Origin: Pelosinus sp. UFO1
GTDB lineage: Bacteria; Bacillota; Negativicutes; DSM-13327
DNA length: 64,000 nucleotides
Assembly: GCF_000725345.1 (NCBI RefSeq)
Contig: NZ_CP008852.1
Location: forward strand, 1,765,693-1,829,692
Direction of reading: 5' to 3'
The position numbers were made by a program, and so were the translations under genes. The notes below the pieces were generated by a model that saw only the letters and a list, made by a program, of their open reading frames with translations, searched no databases and was not told where the DNA came from. Positions within the stretch are counted from its first letter, which is position 1. The number at the start of each line of letters is the position of its first letter. Of the stretch, positions 45,964 to 57,325 are shown piece by piece.

Positions 45964-48900
45964 ATGAATATTACTGAAATTAGTATTAAACGTCCAGTAT
46001 TTGCAACTGTAGTGATTTTTGCATTGGTAGTGCTAGGTTTATTTAGTTATGTATCTTTGAGTGTGGATCAGTATCCTAGCGTTGAAATGCCAGTTGTTGC
46101 TGTTACCGTTCTATATCCTGGTGCAGCACCTGAACAAGTAGAAACGAAGGTAACGCAAAAGATAGAAGAAGCGGTTAGTGTAGTAGCTGGTGTTGACCAT
46201 GTAACATCAACTGTAAGTGAAGGTTCATCCATCACTGTTATTCAGTTTACAATGGAAACCAATGCGGATGCGGCAGCGCAGAATGTCCGGGATAAATTAG
46301 GTGTTGTTCAAGCGACTTTACCTCAAGATGCAAAGGCGCCAATTGTTTCACGATTTGACCCGACAGATACACCGATTATGTCTATTGCCTTAATGGGAGA
46401 TATTAGCCAAAGAGAGTTGACAGTGCTTGCAGATGATCTTTTAACTAAGCGTCTAAAAGCAGTAAATGGTGTAGCATCTGTTACTGTTCAAGGGGGGCTG
46501 GATCGTGAAATTCAAATCCGCTTGGATGGTAACCAAATGGCTGCCTACGGCTTTACTGTGCCCGAAGTCTTAAACAGCTTACGAAATGAGAATGTTGATT
46601 CTCCGGGAGGTAAGGTGACAAACGGGCAGCGAGAAACGGATTTACGTGCAGTAGGTAATATTACCTCCACGAATCAGTTTCTCAGTATCCCGATTGGTCA
46701 GCGAGACGGTGTTCAATTTTTTGTGAAAAATATTGCGACAATTAAGGATACAACCCAAGAAGTTAGTACAATCACCAAAGTCGATGATAAACCTGCTCTT
46801 GGGTTAGATATTATGAAACAATCTGGTAGTAATACAATCCAGGTTGTAGATAACGTAAAAAAACAGTTAGAAAGTATTAAAAAAGAGTTGCCACCGGGCG
46901 TTACATTAGTCGTCGTTCGTGATAATTCGAAGACAATTAGTGAGTCAGTGGAAGACGTTCAATTTAACCTTGTTCTGGGTGGGATCTTGGCTGTTGCTAT
47001 TGTATTTCTGTTTCTGGGGAACTGGCGTAGTACGATTATAAGTGCTATTGCGATTCCTGTTTCAGTAATTACATCCTTCCTTGTAATGAAATTGCTCAAT
47101 TTCACCCTGAATACTATGTCCCTCTTGGCGTTGTCCCTCGCTGTTGGTCTGTTGATTGATGATGCGATCGTAGTAATTGAAAATATAGTACGTCATCTGG
47201 AAATGGGCAAAGATAAGTTCACTGCAGCTATTGATGGTACATCTGAAATTGGTCTTGCCGTTATGGCAACTACTTTTACCTTGGTAGCTGTTTTCTTACC
47301 AGTAGGTATGATGAGTGGTATTGTTGGTCAATTTTTTAAACAATTCGGTATTACGGTGGCGGCCAGTGTGCTGGTTTCCTTATTTGTCGCTTTCACCTTA
47401 ACTCCCATGTTATCAGCTAAATACCTTGCTCATTCTGAGATTAAAGGTGATAGTCGATTAGGAAAAGCTTGGCTTGTATGGAACCGCAAGTTTGACGAGG
47501 CAACTGCTAAATATGGTAATTTCTTAGGTAAGGCATTAAAACAAAGGAAAAAGGTAATTAGTGTTGCAGTAGCCTTGTTCTTTGGCAGTTTATGTCTCCT
47601 GCCGTTTCTCGGTTCTACCTTTGTGCCTGATGCGGATAATTCGGAAATTAATGTAACCGCTACTGTTGATCCAGGTATGAGTGTGCAAGCGGTAAGCGAT
47701 ATGTCTGACAACATGGTGCAAATCATTCGGGCTATTCCTGAAGTCAAGATGACCTATAGTGTCGCAAACCCTAGCAACATTAGTATACTGACTCAGTTAG
47801 TACCGAAAAATCAGCGCGCCATAAGTGATAACAAAATTATTGAAGATTTGAGACAAAAACTCAATACGATTCCTGGTGCGAATATAAGTGTTTCGAAAAA
47901 ATCTGGATTGTCAGGCGGTAAGCCTGTATCTATAGTTATTCAAGGACAGAAATTGGAGACGTTATCTACTATTTCTGATCAGGTACAACAAATTGTGGCA
48001 AGCGTGCCAGGAGCCGTAGAGGTCACCTCTAGCTATGAAGCTGGTAATCCTGATGCGCAAATTGTGGTAAATCGTGATCGCGCCGCTGATATCGGCATTT
48101 CTGCTGCAAGTATAGCGGATACCTTACAGACAATGTTTAACGGAAAAATCGTAACCGAGTACAAAGAGGGGGACGATGCTTATGATGTAAGAGTCATCTT
48201 AGATCCAGAAGCACGTCGTAGCTTAACCGATGTAGATAATGTTTATCTAGCCAGCTCTGCGCGAAACAAAAACGGGCAAGCAGTAATGGTTTCTCTCTCT
48301 CAAGTAACGGATACTGTTTATGCAACAAGTGCAGCACAAATAAAGCGTTACGATAACCAGCAACAGATTACCATTTCAGCCAATTTAAATGGTATCACTC
48401 TTGGCGAATTTAACAAAGAATTTAATAAAAAAATTACTGAAGTCAAGATGCCAGAAGGATATAAAATTGTAACAACAGGTCAAACTCAGTCGATGAATGA
48501 TGCTTTTAAAGGCATGGTAATGGCTCTAGCGATGGCCGTACTATTTATCTTCTTTGTTTTGGCTGCTCAGTTCGAAAGCTACATTGATCCATTCGCGATT
48601 ATGCTGGCCTTGCCTTTGGCGATTATTGGTGCGATTATTGGCCTCTTGCTAATGGGTAGTGCCCTTAGTATCATGTCGTTGATCGGTATCATAATGCTAA
48701 TGGGGCTTGTAACCAAGAATGCTATCCTGCTCATTGACTTTGCTAAACAAAGGCGTGCTGCCGGTGTAGAACGTAATCAAGCTTTAGTGGAAGCTGCAGT
48801 ACAACGGATGCGTCCCATTATCATGACGACGGCAGCTATGATTGTAGGTATGATTCCACTAGCACTAGGTATTGGACCAGGTGCGGAATCACGTGCGCCT

Positions 48901-49053
48901 ATGGCTCATGCCATTATTGGTGGTCTAATCACTTCGACCATCCTAACATTGATCGTTGTACCAGTTGTGTATAGTTTATTTGATGATCTTCAAAGTAAGA
49001 AATTCAGTTTTAAATCATTATTTCACAAAAAAAATAAAAGTGTTTTACAATAA
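45964..49053 (+). CDS. RND multidrug efflux permease (AcrB/MexB-type, HAE1)
   Basis: 1029 residues, full size. TM1 (FATVVIFALVVLGLFSY), two large periplasmic loops, the proton-relay Asp pair in LLIDDAIVVIENI of TM4, and FFVLAAQFESYIDPFAIMLALP, GLVTKNAILLIDFA and RMRPIIMTT in the C-terminal half. Proton-driven export across the envelope. Same operon as the adaptor; terminator at 49061-49097. Confidence 0.96.
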   Translation: MNITEISIKRPVFATVVIFALVVLGLFSYVSLSVDQYPSVEMPVVAVTVLYPGAAPEQVETKVTQKIEEAVSVVAGVDHVTSTVSEGSSITVIQFTMETNADAAAQNVRDKLGVVQATLPQDAKAPIVSRFDPTDTPIMSIALMGDISQRELTVLADDLLTKRLKAVNGVASVTVQGGLDREIQIRLDGNQMAAYGFTVPEVLNSLRNENVDSPGGKVTNGQRETDLRAVGNITSTNQFLSIPIGQRDGVQFFVKNIATIKDTTQEVSTITKVDDKPALGLDIMKQSGSNTIQVVDNVKKQLESIKKELPPGVTLVVVRDNSKTISESVEDVQFNLVLGGILAVAIVFLFLGNWRSTIISAIAIPVSVITSFLVMKLLNFTLNTMSLLALSLAVGLLIDDAIVVIENIVRHLEMGKDKFTAAIDGTSEIGLAVMATTFTLVAVFLPVGMMSGIVGQFFKQFGITVAASVLVSLFVAFTLTPMLSAKYLAHSEIKGDSRLGKAWLVWNRKFDEATAKYGNFLGKALKQRKKVISVAVALFFGSLCLLPFLGSTFVPDADNSEINVTATVDPGMSVQAVSDMSDNMVQIIRAIPEVKMTYSVANPSNISILTQLVPKNQRAISDNKIIEDLRQKLNTIPGANISVSKKSGLSGGKPVSIVIQGQKLETLSTISDQVQQIVASVPGAVEVTSSYEAGNPDAQIVVNRDRAADIGISAASIADTLQTMFNGKIVTEYKEGDDAYDVRVILDPEARRSLTDVDNVYLASSARNKNGQAVMVSLSQVTDTVYATSAAQIKRYDNQQQITISANLNGITLGEFNKEFNKKITEVKMPEGYKIVTTGQTQSMNDAFKGMVMALAMAVLFIFFVLAAQFESYIDPFAIMLALPLAIIGAIIGLLLMGSALSIMSLIGIIMLMGLVTKNAILLIDFAKQRRAAGVERNQALVEAAVQRMRPIIMTTAAMIVGMIPLALGIGPGAESRAPMAHAIIGGLITSTILTLIVVPVVYSLFDDLQSKKFSFKSLFHKKNKSVLQ

Positions 49054-49060
49054 ATAAGAA

Positions 49061-49103
49061 AGTACCCCGTCGATACGAATCGTATTGGCGGGGTACTGTT
49101 TGT

Positions 49104-49105
<2 letters not shown>
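49061..49105. terminator. Terminator between RND operon and convergent MFS gene
   Basis: Stem AGTACCCCG/CGGGGTACT with inner ATACG/CGTAT; T-rich on the plus side and A-rich before it. Confidence 0.8.
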
Positions 49106-50783
<1,678 letters not shown>

Positions 50784-50873
50784 TCACCAAGAATAAAGTC
50801 TATTTTTAAGATTTCCCTATTCAAAGAAAAAAATGCAACTTTCTAAAACCTTAAATACGCCAATAAGACTGAG

Positions 50874-50925
50874 TGCAATAAAAATAAGTAACCTACTAAC
50901 TCGTAGGTTACTTATTTTTATTGCA
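50874..50925. terminator. Perfect 23-bp palindromic terminator
   Basis: Perfect inverted repeat of 23 bases (50874-50896 with 50903-50925), 6-base loop, T-tracts in both strands. It overlaps the last codons of the ABC ATPase gene. Confidence 0.85.
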
Positions 50926-51715
50926 CAGAAAGACCATTTTTGCTATTAATAACTTCATCGCGAAGAATGAGCCAAATGGACTGAAATAATTGATTATATT
51001 GAAGGGAGGTACGGATATCTGATATATTTCGTGGGCGGGGGAGGTCAATATTTATTATAGTTTTGACCTTGCCTGGGTTGGCGGTCATGACCATAACTCT
51101 ATCACCTAAGCACAAGGCTTCATCTATACTATGTGTGATAAATACAGTCGTTTTTCTGGTTTCTTCCCAAATTCGTAATAACTCTTGCTGTAGAAGGATT
51201 CGATTTTGTTCGTCTAGGGCTCCGAAGGGTTCATCCATCAATAAAATTTCGGGATCATTGGCAAAGGCGCGAGCTACGCTGACTCGTTGCTTCATGCCGC
51301 CTGATAATTGAGAAGGATAGGCGTGAGTAAACTTGTTAAGGCCAATCATTTCAATATAGTGTTCCGCTATTTCATATCTTTCTTTTTTGGGGATGTTCCG
51401 CATGCGCAGCCCATAAGACACATTGTCAATCACTGTCATCCAGGGAAAAATGGATTGTTCCTGAAATACCATAGAATTAATCGGTCGGTTTTCCTGGTTT
51501 GCTTTGATGAAAATATTGCCGCTTGAGTGATCATCGAGGCCGGCTAAGATTCGGAGTAATGTTGTTTTTCCACATCCGCTTGGCCCAACAATACAGAAGA
51601 ATTCTCCGTTGCCAATAGAGAGGGAAATATCATCTAAGGCGGTCACCAAACCAGAATTAGTGTGAAAAAATTTACTTAGATTTCGAACTGAGATGCGTTC
51701 TTCTTCATAAACCAT
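50918..51715 (-). CDS. ABC transporter ATPase (SsuB/TauB/NrtD type)
   Basis: 265 residues. Walker A GPSGCGKTT, Q-loop, signature LSGGMKQR, Walker [14 protein letters not shown]-loop FITHSIDEAL. Energises uptake with the permease and binding protein upstream. The ATG at 51715 fits the AAAGGAG site better than the adjacent one at 51724. Confidence 0.93.
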   Translation of the reverse strand: MVYEEERISVRNLSKFFHTNSGLVTALDDISLSIGNGEFFCIVGPSGCGKTTLLRILAGLDDHSSGNIFIKANQENRPINSMVFQEQSIFPWMTVIDNVSYGLRMRNIPKKERYEIAEHYIEMIGLNKFTHAYPSQLSGGMKQRVSVARAFANDPEILLMDEPFGALDEQNRILLQQELLRIWEETRKTTVFITHSIDEALCLGDRVMVMTANPGKVKTIINIDLPRPRNISDIRTSLQYNQLFQSIWLILRDEVINSKNGLSVQ

Positions 51716-51731
51716 GCTCTGCATCTCCTTT

Positions 51732-52505
51732 TTATATTTGCTTTTTCCAAGGCAGGAACCAAATTTCTATCTTATCCAGAAGTAAAGAAAAAATATAGCC
51801 TAAAATCGATAGGGTAATAAGTGCTACAAACATTTGTTCAATGTCAAACATATCATAGGCCCGCCATATCATCCAGCCCACCCCGGCTTTTGCTGCGGAA
51901 AGTTCTGCTGCGACAATGAGAATCAGGGCCATACCCATACCTAGCTTTAATCCCGCAAAAATCATTGGCAAGGCACCGGGCAAGGCGACAGTCAGATAAA
52001 AGTTTTTTCGGTTAGCGCCAAAATTCTGGGCAACGTCTAAATAAATTTTATCAATACTAAGCACACCAGCCATGGTGTTGATAACAACCAAGTAGAATAC
52101 GCCAATGGCAATTGTAAAAATCTTGGACGTTTCTCCTAAACCAAATATAAGTAAGATTAGCGGCATCAAAGCGAGTTTTGGAATGGGATAGGTGGCAGCG
52201 ATCATCGGCTCAAGTGCCGAGCGGATGACTGGAGATAACCCCATGCCTATTCCCAGTAATATACCTGGGATGGAACCAGCTAAGAAGCCCCACAATACCC
52301 TTTGTACGCTGACTGCCGTATTATACAATAAGTCACCCGAAAACAAGAGGGGAATGAAAGCTTGTAATATTAAACTAGGACTTGATAGCAGGCGAGTATC
52401 TATGATGTGAATATGAGCCATTATCTCCCACAATAAGAGAAGCGTTATAGGAGATAATACAGAGAGTATTCGAATAAATAGAGTAGAGTTATGCTGTTTT
52501 ATCAT
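51732..52505 (-). CDS. ABC transporter permease (SsuC/TauC type)
   Basis: 257 residues, about six transmembrane segments. The EAA-loop region (LDVAQNFGANRKNFYLTVALPGALPMIFAGLKLG) contacts the ATPase. The start at 52505 follows TTGGGAG; 16 bases separate it from the ATPase gene. Confidence 0.92.
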   Translation of the reverse strand: MIKQHNSTLFIRILSVLSPITLLLLWEIMAHIHIIDTRLLSSPSLILQAFIPLLFSGDLLYNTAVSVQRVLWGFLAGSIPGILLGIGMGLSPVIRSALEPMIAATYPIPKLALMPLILLIFGLGETSKIFTIAIGVFYLVVINTMAGVLSIDKIYLDVAQNFGANRKNFYLTVALPGALPMIFAGLKLGMGMALILIVAAELSAAKAGVGWMIWRAYDMFDIEQMFVALITLSILGYIFSLLLDKIEIWFLPWKKQI

Positions 52506-52528
52506 GCTCTCATCTCCCAAACAATTTT

Positions 52529-53608
52529 TTAGTTATTGTATTTTCCTAGGGTTTTAATTGCAAAGTCTACATACTGGTTATCTACAGCATCTTCGTATTT
52601 AATATTGGATTTTAATAAATTATTTTCTTTGTACCAATCTAGATCCATGATAATGCCTTTTTTACGAACGTAGCCATCTGGATTTAAGCCAGTAGGATAC
52701 ATTTTTTCATATAATGGTGCATCCTTTATGACAGAGTACTTGCATAGAATATCTATAATTTCGGCTTTATTTTTATTTTTGAAAAAGGCGTTATTATAGT
52801 CTCGTACAGATTGTATGTAGGCTGTCATAAAACGATTGGCTACATCTGGATGCTGCGTCAAGCTGGTGCCGAAAACTAGCAGCGCAGTCTGGGCATCTGG
52901 ATCATAGTCAGCTGGATCTTTCCAGGGGTCAGTTAGATCTTTGTTCATGCTTAGTGTAACAAAGGGTTCAATGACCATAGCAGCATCGATACTCTTGTTT
53001 CCAAGGGATACTAACATGTCAGGAAAAGAACGAATAATTTGTACATCAACGTCTTTGGTAGTTAATCCTCCTTTTTGTAAAACCCTTGCTAAAGCAATCT
53101 CGTCGAGAGAGGCGGTGGCAACAATAGCAATTTTCTTATTGCGAAGATCTTTATAATCCTTAATCGTATTCACTAAGTCTTTGCGAATTACTAAACGATA
53201 GTAACCTTGCCCGGCGACATTAATTCCCTTATCCGCAACAATTTTTACTGGTATATCACGAGACATCGCATTTAGTAAGCCAGAGGAGGTAACGGTAGCT
53301 CCCACGTCGAGTTGTCCGGCTGCTAATTGATTAATCATTTCCTGCCCGGTGTTGAATTGAACAGGTTCGATCTTGATGCCAACATCTTTATAATAATTTT
53401 TTGCCATACCAATTAATATGCCCGCATCAGAGACAACCTGCTTCATACCGACCTTGACTACCGTTTCCTCAGGTAGAGGAGATAAGCCTTGAGCCCATGT
53501 AGGTCCAGTGGTAGATGTATTTTTAGTAACAGTACCTTGACTGCAAGCAGTGATAAGCAGCGTTAAGAGCAATAGGGTTATTATTTTAAAATTTATAAAA
53601 CGTTTCAC
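52529..53608 (-). CDS. ABC transporter substrate-binding lipoprotein (SsuA/TauA/NMT1-like)
   Basis: About 359 residues. Lipobox LLITAC at the end of a short signal peptide, then the NMT1/THI5-like fold (VGMKQVVSDAGILIGMAKNYYKDVGI; LAAGQLDVGATVTSSGLLNAM). GTG at 53608 has GGGAGGGAAG upstream; the in-frame ATG at 53632 has none. Candidate ligands are sulfonates, nitrate/bicarbonate-type anions or thiamine precursors. First gene of the minus-strand three-gene operon. Confidence 0.9.
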   Translation of the reverse strand: MKRFINFKIITLLLLTLLITACSQGTVTKNTSTTGPTWAQGLSPLPEETVVKVGMKQVVSDAGILIGMAKNYYKDVGIKIEPVQFNTGQEMINQLAAGQLDVGATVTSSGLLNAMSRDIPVKIVADKGINVAGQGYYRLVIRKDLVNTIKDYKDLRNKKIAIVATASLDEIALARVLQKGGLTTKDVDVQIIRSFPDMLVSLGNKSIDAAMVIEPFVTLSMNKDLTDPWKDPADYDPDAQTALLVFGTSLTQHPDVANRFMTAYIQSVRDYNNAFFKNKNKAEIIDILCKYSVIKDAPLYEKMYPTGLNPDGYVRKKGIIMDLDWYKENNLLKSNIKYEDAVDNQYVDFAIKTLGKYNN

Positions 53609-53743
53609 ATACTTCCCTCCCGAATTAATCATTAATTTATCACATGATATTCATTTTTATTATATTTGGTGATAAAGTAGCAGGTTTTTAGATGGAAATA
53701 CAGAATACGTAATAGTACTCCAATTAGAAAGGTATCGTTTTGT

Positions 53744-54406
53744 ATGGAAAAAATAATAGAGCAAGTACAAGCATGGAACATGCTTGGTAAACTTCCAAAA
53801 GAATTTGTCGGGTTCACTTTAACACTAGAATTAGAGAAGCGGGATACACAATACTGTATATTTACTTACAAAAATGAAGAAAGGCATAGAAGTTTCTCAG
53901 TATTGTATGATCATGCAACTAAAGAATATTTTGCTCGCACAGTGATTGGCTTGATGGAATATTATGACGTTAATTTTATTGTTGGAGATATTGAGCGGCT
54001 GGAAAGCTTATTAGTTGAAAGATTGAGAGCTGTTTTAACTAGCCTAGCTTCTTTTACTAGAGAAAATTTAGATAGCATTCTTCTTGACAAAAAAGTCATT
54101 GAGTGGCCATATAATAAAGAACTGCAACAAAATCTCTTTGGGTTTGAATTGTTCATAAGGCCGGATGAACCTATAAAAATTATCAATGGTTCTTATATAA
54201 TCTTAGATTACAGTGATTTTAAAACAGAAAGTAATTTAGCGATTTATTATAATATCTTTAGGGATGAGTTTTTTGGAGAAACACGTATTAGGCGTACTCC
54301 GACTATGGCTGCTGTTTTTGATGCCAATAACTTAGATGACTTACAAGAAGCTCTTGCAAGCAACCTTACGAGTGTCTTAGAAAGTTTAAGGGCACAAATA
54401 GATTGA
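53744..54406 (+). CDS. Unrecognised cytosolic protein
   Basis: 220 residues, no signal peptide or membrane segment. Two similar-looking halves may exist: each has an alternating strand region (FVGFTLTLELEKRDTQYCIFTY; GFELFIRPDEPIKIINGSYII) followed by YYDV/IYYNIF and a C-terminal helix with RLESLLVERLRAVLTSL or LDDLQEALASNLTSVLESL. That suggests an internal duplication. Family unknown. It lies 60 bases before a CheY-like gene. Confidence 0.65.
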   Translation: MEKIIEQVQAWNMLGKLPKEFVGFTLTLELEKRDTQYCIFTYKNEERHRSFSVLYDHATKEYFARTVIGLMEYYDVNFIVGDIERLESLLVERLRAVLTSLASFTRENLDSILLDKKVIEWPYNKELQQNLFGFELFIRPDEPIKIINGSYIILDYSDFKTESNLAIYYNIFRDEFFGETRIRRTPTMAAVFDANNLDDLQEALASNLTSVLESLRAQID

Positions 54407-54466
54407 TTATGTAAAGTATGAAGAATTTAAGTATCAAGATTGTTAATTGTAGGAGGTTCAATTCGA

Positions 54467-54829
54467 ATGGCAAGAATATTAGTCTGTGATGACTCTGCTT
54501 TTATGAGGATGATGTTAAAGAGAGTGCTGGTGGATAATGGTCATGAGGTGGTAGGTGAAGCAGGAGACGGAATGGAAGCCGTCCAACTTTATCGGCAACA
54601 TAAACCTGATTTGATAACGATGGATATTACAATGCCTAAAATGGATGGGATACAAGCAGTAACACATATCCATGAAGAAGATCCTTTGGTCAGAATTATT
54701 ATGGTTACTGCTCTTGGGCAGCGAGCAATTATTACAGATGCTCTTAAGGCGGGTGCGTCAGATTTTATTGTGAAACCTTTTGATAATATACAAGTAATTG
54801 AAACCATTAAAAAGGTATTAGAGGAATAG
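54467..54829 (+). CDS. cheY: CheY-like single-domain response regulator
   Basis: 120 residues: acidic pair D8-D9, phosphoacceptor D53 (LITMDITMPKMDG), Thr in VTALGQ, Lys in IVKPF. It has no output domain. AGGAGGTTCAATTCG precedes the ATG at 54467; the longer frame from 54440 is not supported. No kinase or flagellar gene is adjacent, so whether it serves chemotaxis is not shown. Confidence 0.88.
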   Translation: MARILVCDDSAFMRMMLKRVLVDNGHEVVGEAGDGMEAVQLYRQHKPDLITMDITMPKMDGIQAVTHIHEEDPLVRIIMVTALGQRAIITDALKAGASDFIVKPFDNIQVIETIKKVLEE

Positions 54830-54852
54830 GTAAAGTTTATTTACGAAAGTAC

Positions 54853-54974
54853 TTGACAATAAAACTCCACATGCTATAATAGTATCTGTGGCCGAGGCTT
54901 GTAACTGGAAAAAAGTGCTTCGAAAGAAAATGCTAAAAAAACTAGTTGACAAGTCGAAAGAAAGATTATATAAT
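54853..54974 (+). promoter_or_regulatory. Tandem promoters of the second tRNA cluster
   Basis: P1: TTGACA (54853-54858), 16 bases, TATAAT (54875-54880). P2: TTGACA (54946-54951), 17 bases, TATAAT (54969-54974), 21 bases before tRNA-Asp. Confidence 0.8.
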
Positions 54975-54995
54975 GGTTTTTGTGACCAATGAAGT

Positions 54996-55071
54996 GGCCC
55001 AGTAGTTTAGCGGTTAGAATGCCGCCCTGTCACGGCGGAGGTCGTCGGTTCAAATCCGATCTGGGTCGCCA
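54996..55071 (+). tRNA. tRNA-Asp (GTC)
   Basis: Identical to the copy at 35217; encoded CCA. Confidence 0.97.
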
Positions 55072-55083
55072 TTTAATCTTAAT

Positions 55084-55159
<76 letters not shown>

Positions 55160-55162
55160 TTT

Positions 55163-55237
55163 GCGGAAATAGCTCAGCGGTAGAGCATCGCCTTGCCAAG
55201 GCGAGGGTCGGGAGTTCGAATCTCCTTTTCCGCTCCA
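55163..55237 (+). tRNA. tRNA-Gly (GCC)
   Basis: Identical to the copy at 35299. Confidence 0.97.
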
Positions 55238-55243
55238 TTTAAA

Positions 55244-55317
<74 letters not shown>

Positions 55318-55361
55318 AATTAGTTTCATACACTGCCTTTAACAGTTTGGCATAGTAATAT

Positions 55362-55450
55362 GCCGGGGTGGCGGAACTGGCAGACGCAACGGACTTAAAA
55401 TCCGTCGGAGAGAGATCTCCGTACCGGTTCGATTCCGGTCCTCGGCACCA
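55362..55450 (+). tRNA. tRNA-Leu (TAA)
   Basis: 89-base class II tRNA with long variable arm, anticodon TAA, encoded CCA. Confidence 0.96.
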
Positions 55451-55459
55451 CGAGAATTC

Positions 55460-55488
55460 AAAGCTTCGCAGCGATGCGAAGCTTTTTT
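55460..55488 (+). terminator. Terminator of the second tRNA cluster
   Basis: Stem AAGCTTCGCA/TGCGAAGCTT with T6. Confidence 0.88.
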
Positions 55489-55685
55489 GCTATGAAAATT
55501 TAAGGTAATAAGACATCTTTAGAAAAACAATAGATAAAAATGACATAATTTTATAAATTTTCACATAAAAGTGAAACCCTTTTCAGGAGGAAGTAGGCAA
55601 CTTTAATACGAATAGGAGAGTTGTAGGAAAAAGTAGTGAAGGAAATTTGGGCTGGTATAATATTCAAATAGAGGAGGATTCGAAA

Positions 55686-57167
55686 ATGATAAATATTCCA
55701 AAAGTTAAACTTGGGATTGTAGCAGTAAGCAGAGATTGTTTTCCCGCTCAGCTTAGTGAAGAAAGACGAAATGCAGTTGTGCAGGAATGTAACAATAAAA
55801 AGATTGCCATTTTTGAGGTAAAAACCGCAGTGGAAAATGAAAGAGATGTAGTAGAGGCATTAGAGGAACTTAAAAATGCAGGTGTAAATGCATTGGTAGT
55901 ATACCTTGGAAATTTTGGTCCTGAAGGGCCGGAAACAATTCTAGCCCAAAAATTTGCTGGACCAACTATGTTTGTTGCAGCTGCAGAGGAAACAGAATCC
56001 AATCTTATAAACGGCCGTGGCGACGCATATTGCGGAATGCTTAATGCATCCTATAATTTAGCGTTAAGAAAACTGAACCCCTATATACCAGAATATCCTG
56101 TGGGTACACCGGATGAAATTGCCGGCTTTATTTCTGATTTTGAAAATATTGCACGAGTAGTGCTTGGGGTTTCCAACTTGAAAATTTTTAGTTTTGGACC
56201 TAGACCTCACGATTTCCTAGCATGCAATGCACCGATAAAACCTCTATTTGACCTTGGTGTAGAAATCATGGAAAATTCTGAACTTGATTTGTATGCTTCA
56301 TTTAATGAACATGAAAATGATCCGAGAATTCCGCAAGTTGTCAAGGAAATGGAACAGGAGTTGGGAGAGGGAAACGGGTATCCAGGTATTCTTCCGAAAC
56401 TAGCCCAATATGAGTTGACGCTGCTTGATTGGCTGAAGAATAATATAGGAATTTCAACATATGGTGTTTTTGCCAATAAGTGTTGGCCTGCTTTCCAAAC
56501 CCAATTTAAGTTTGTACCCTGTTTTGTAAACTCAAGAATGGCTGCAAAAGGTATTCCTGTAGCCTGTGAGACGGATATATACGGTGCATTGAGTGAATAC
56601 ATCATAACCTGTGCGACGAATTTGCCTGCCACGCTACTTGATATAAATAATTCAGTGCCGAAGGATATGTTTCATAATAATAAGGAGAAATTCGACGGAT
56701 ATCAGCTTAGTGATTTGTTTATGGGCTTTCACTGTGGCAATACTCCAAAGAGTTGCATGAAAAATGCTGCTATGAAATACCAATTGATTATGAAAAGACT
56801 TCTTGAACCTGATAAGGAACCGGATATATCAAGGGGAACGTTAGAAGGGACGATAAGACCTGGTGATATTACCTTCTTTAGAGTCCAGGGTACAGCAGAT
56901 TGTACCTTACGAAGTTATGTCGCCGAGGGTGAAATAATTGATGTGGATCCAAATACTTTTGGCGGAACAGGAATTTTTGCAATTAAGGAGATGGCAAGGT
57001 TTTATAGGCATGTACTAATTGGAAAGCGATACCCTCATCATGGTGGTGTTGGTTTTATGCATGCTGGCAAAGTATTATATGCTGCGATGAAAATGTTTGG
57101 CGTGTCAGATGTAGCCTTTAATCAGCCTGCATCTATGCTTTACAAAAACGAAAATCCTTTTAAATGA
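55686..57167 (+). CDS. L-fucose/L-arabinose isomerase-fold protein
   Basis: 493 residues. The N-terminus KLGIVAVSRDCFPAQLSEERR, then FGPRPHDFLACNAP, CETDIYGALSEYI and GFHCGNTPKSCM match the FucI/AraA-like superfamily of Mn-dependent sugar isomerases. The C-terminal part has YPHHGGVGFMHAGKVLYAAMKMFGV. AGAGGAGGATTCG before the ATG at 55686. No sugar kinase, aldolase or transporter is adjacent, so the substrate is open. Terminator at 57185-57221. Confidence 0.85.
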   Translation: MINIPKVKLGIVAVSRDCFPAQLSEERRNAVVQECNNKKIAIFEVKTAVENERDVVEALEELKNAGVNALVVYLGNFGPEGPETILAQKFAGPTMFVAAAEETESNLINGRGDAYCGMLNASYNLALRKLNPYIPEYPVGTPDEIAGFISDFENIARVVLGVSNLKIFSFGPRPHDFLACNAPIKPLFDLGVEIMENSELDLYASFNEHENDPRIPQVVKEMEQELGEGNGYPGILPKLAQYELTLLDWLKNNIGISTYGVFANKCWPAFQTQFKFVPCFVNSRMAAKGIPVACETDIYGALSEYIITCATNLPATLLDINNSVPKDMFHNNKEKFDGYQLSDLFMGFHCGNTPKSCMKNAAMKYQLIMKRLLEPDKEPDISRGTLEGTIRPGDITFFRVQGTADCTLRSYVAEGEIIDVDPNTFGGTGIFAIKEMARFYRHVLIGKRYPHHGGVGFMHAGKVLYAAMKMFGVSDVAFNQPASMLYKNENPFK

Positions 57168-57184
57168 GAATTTAATCAAATCAT

Positions 57185-57223
57185 AAAGAAACTCTATTCC
57201 TCTTAGGAATAGAGTTTCTTTCC
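57185..57223 (+). terminator. Terminator after isomerase-like gene
   Basis: A 16-bp stem AAAGAAACTCTATTCC with its complement, 5-base loop, T-rich end. Confidence 0.87.
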
Positions 57224-57325
57224 GGTATTTTTAATAATAGAGAAAGTGTGGTATAATATTACAATATATAAAAATAGAGGAGGTGTCCTATTTTCCCAGA
57301 GGATTAGGGATAATAGGGACTTTTA

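Noticed and set aside
47430-47747. 105-codon minus-strand frame inside the RND pump gene
   Set aside because: Shadow of the strongly conserved pump coding sequence; no ribosome site or domain.
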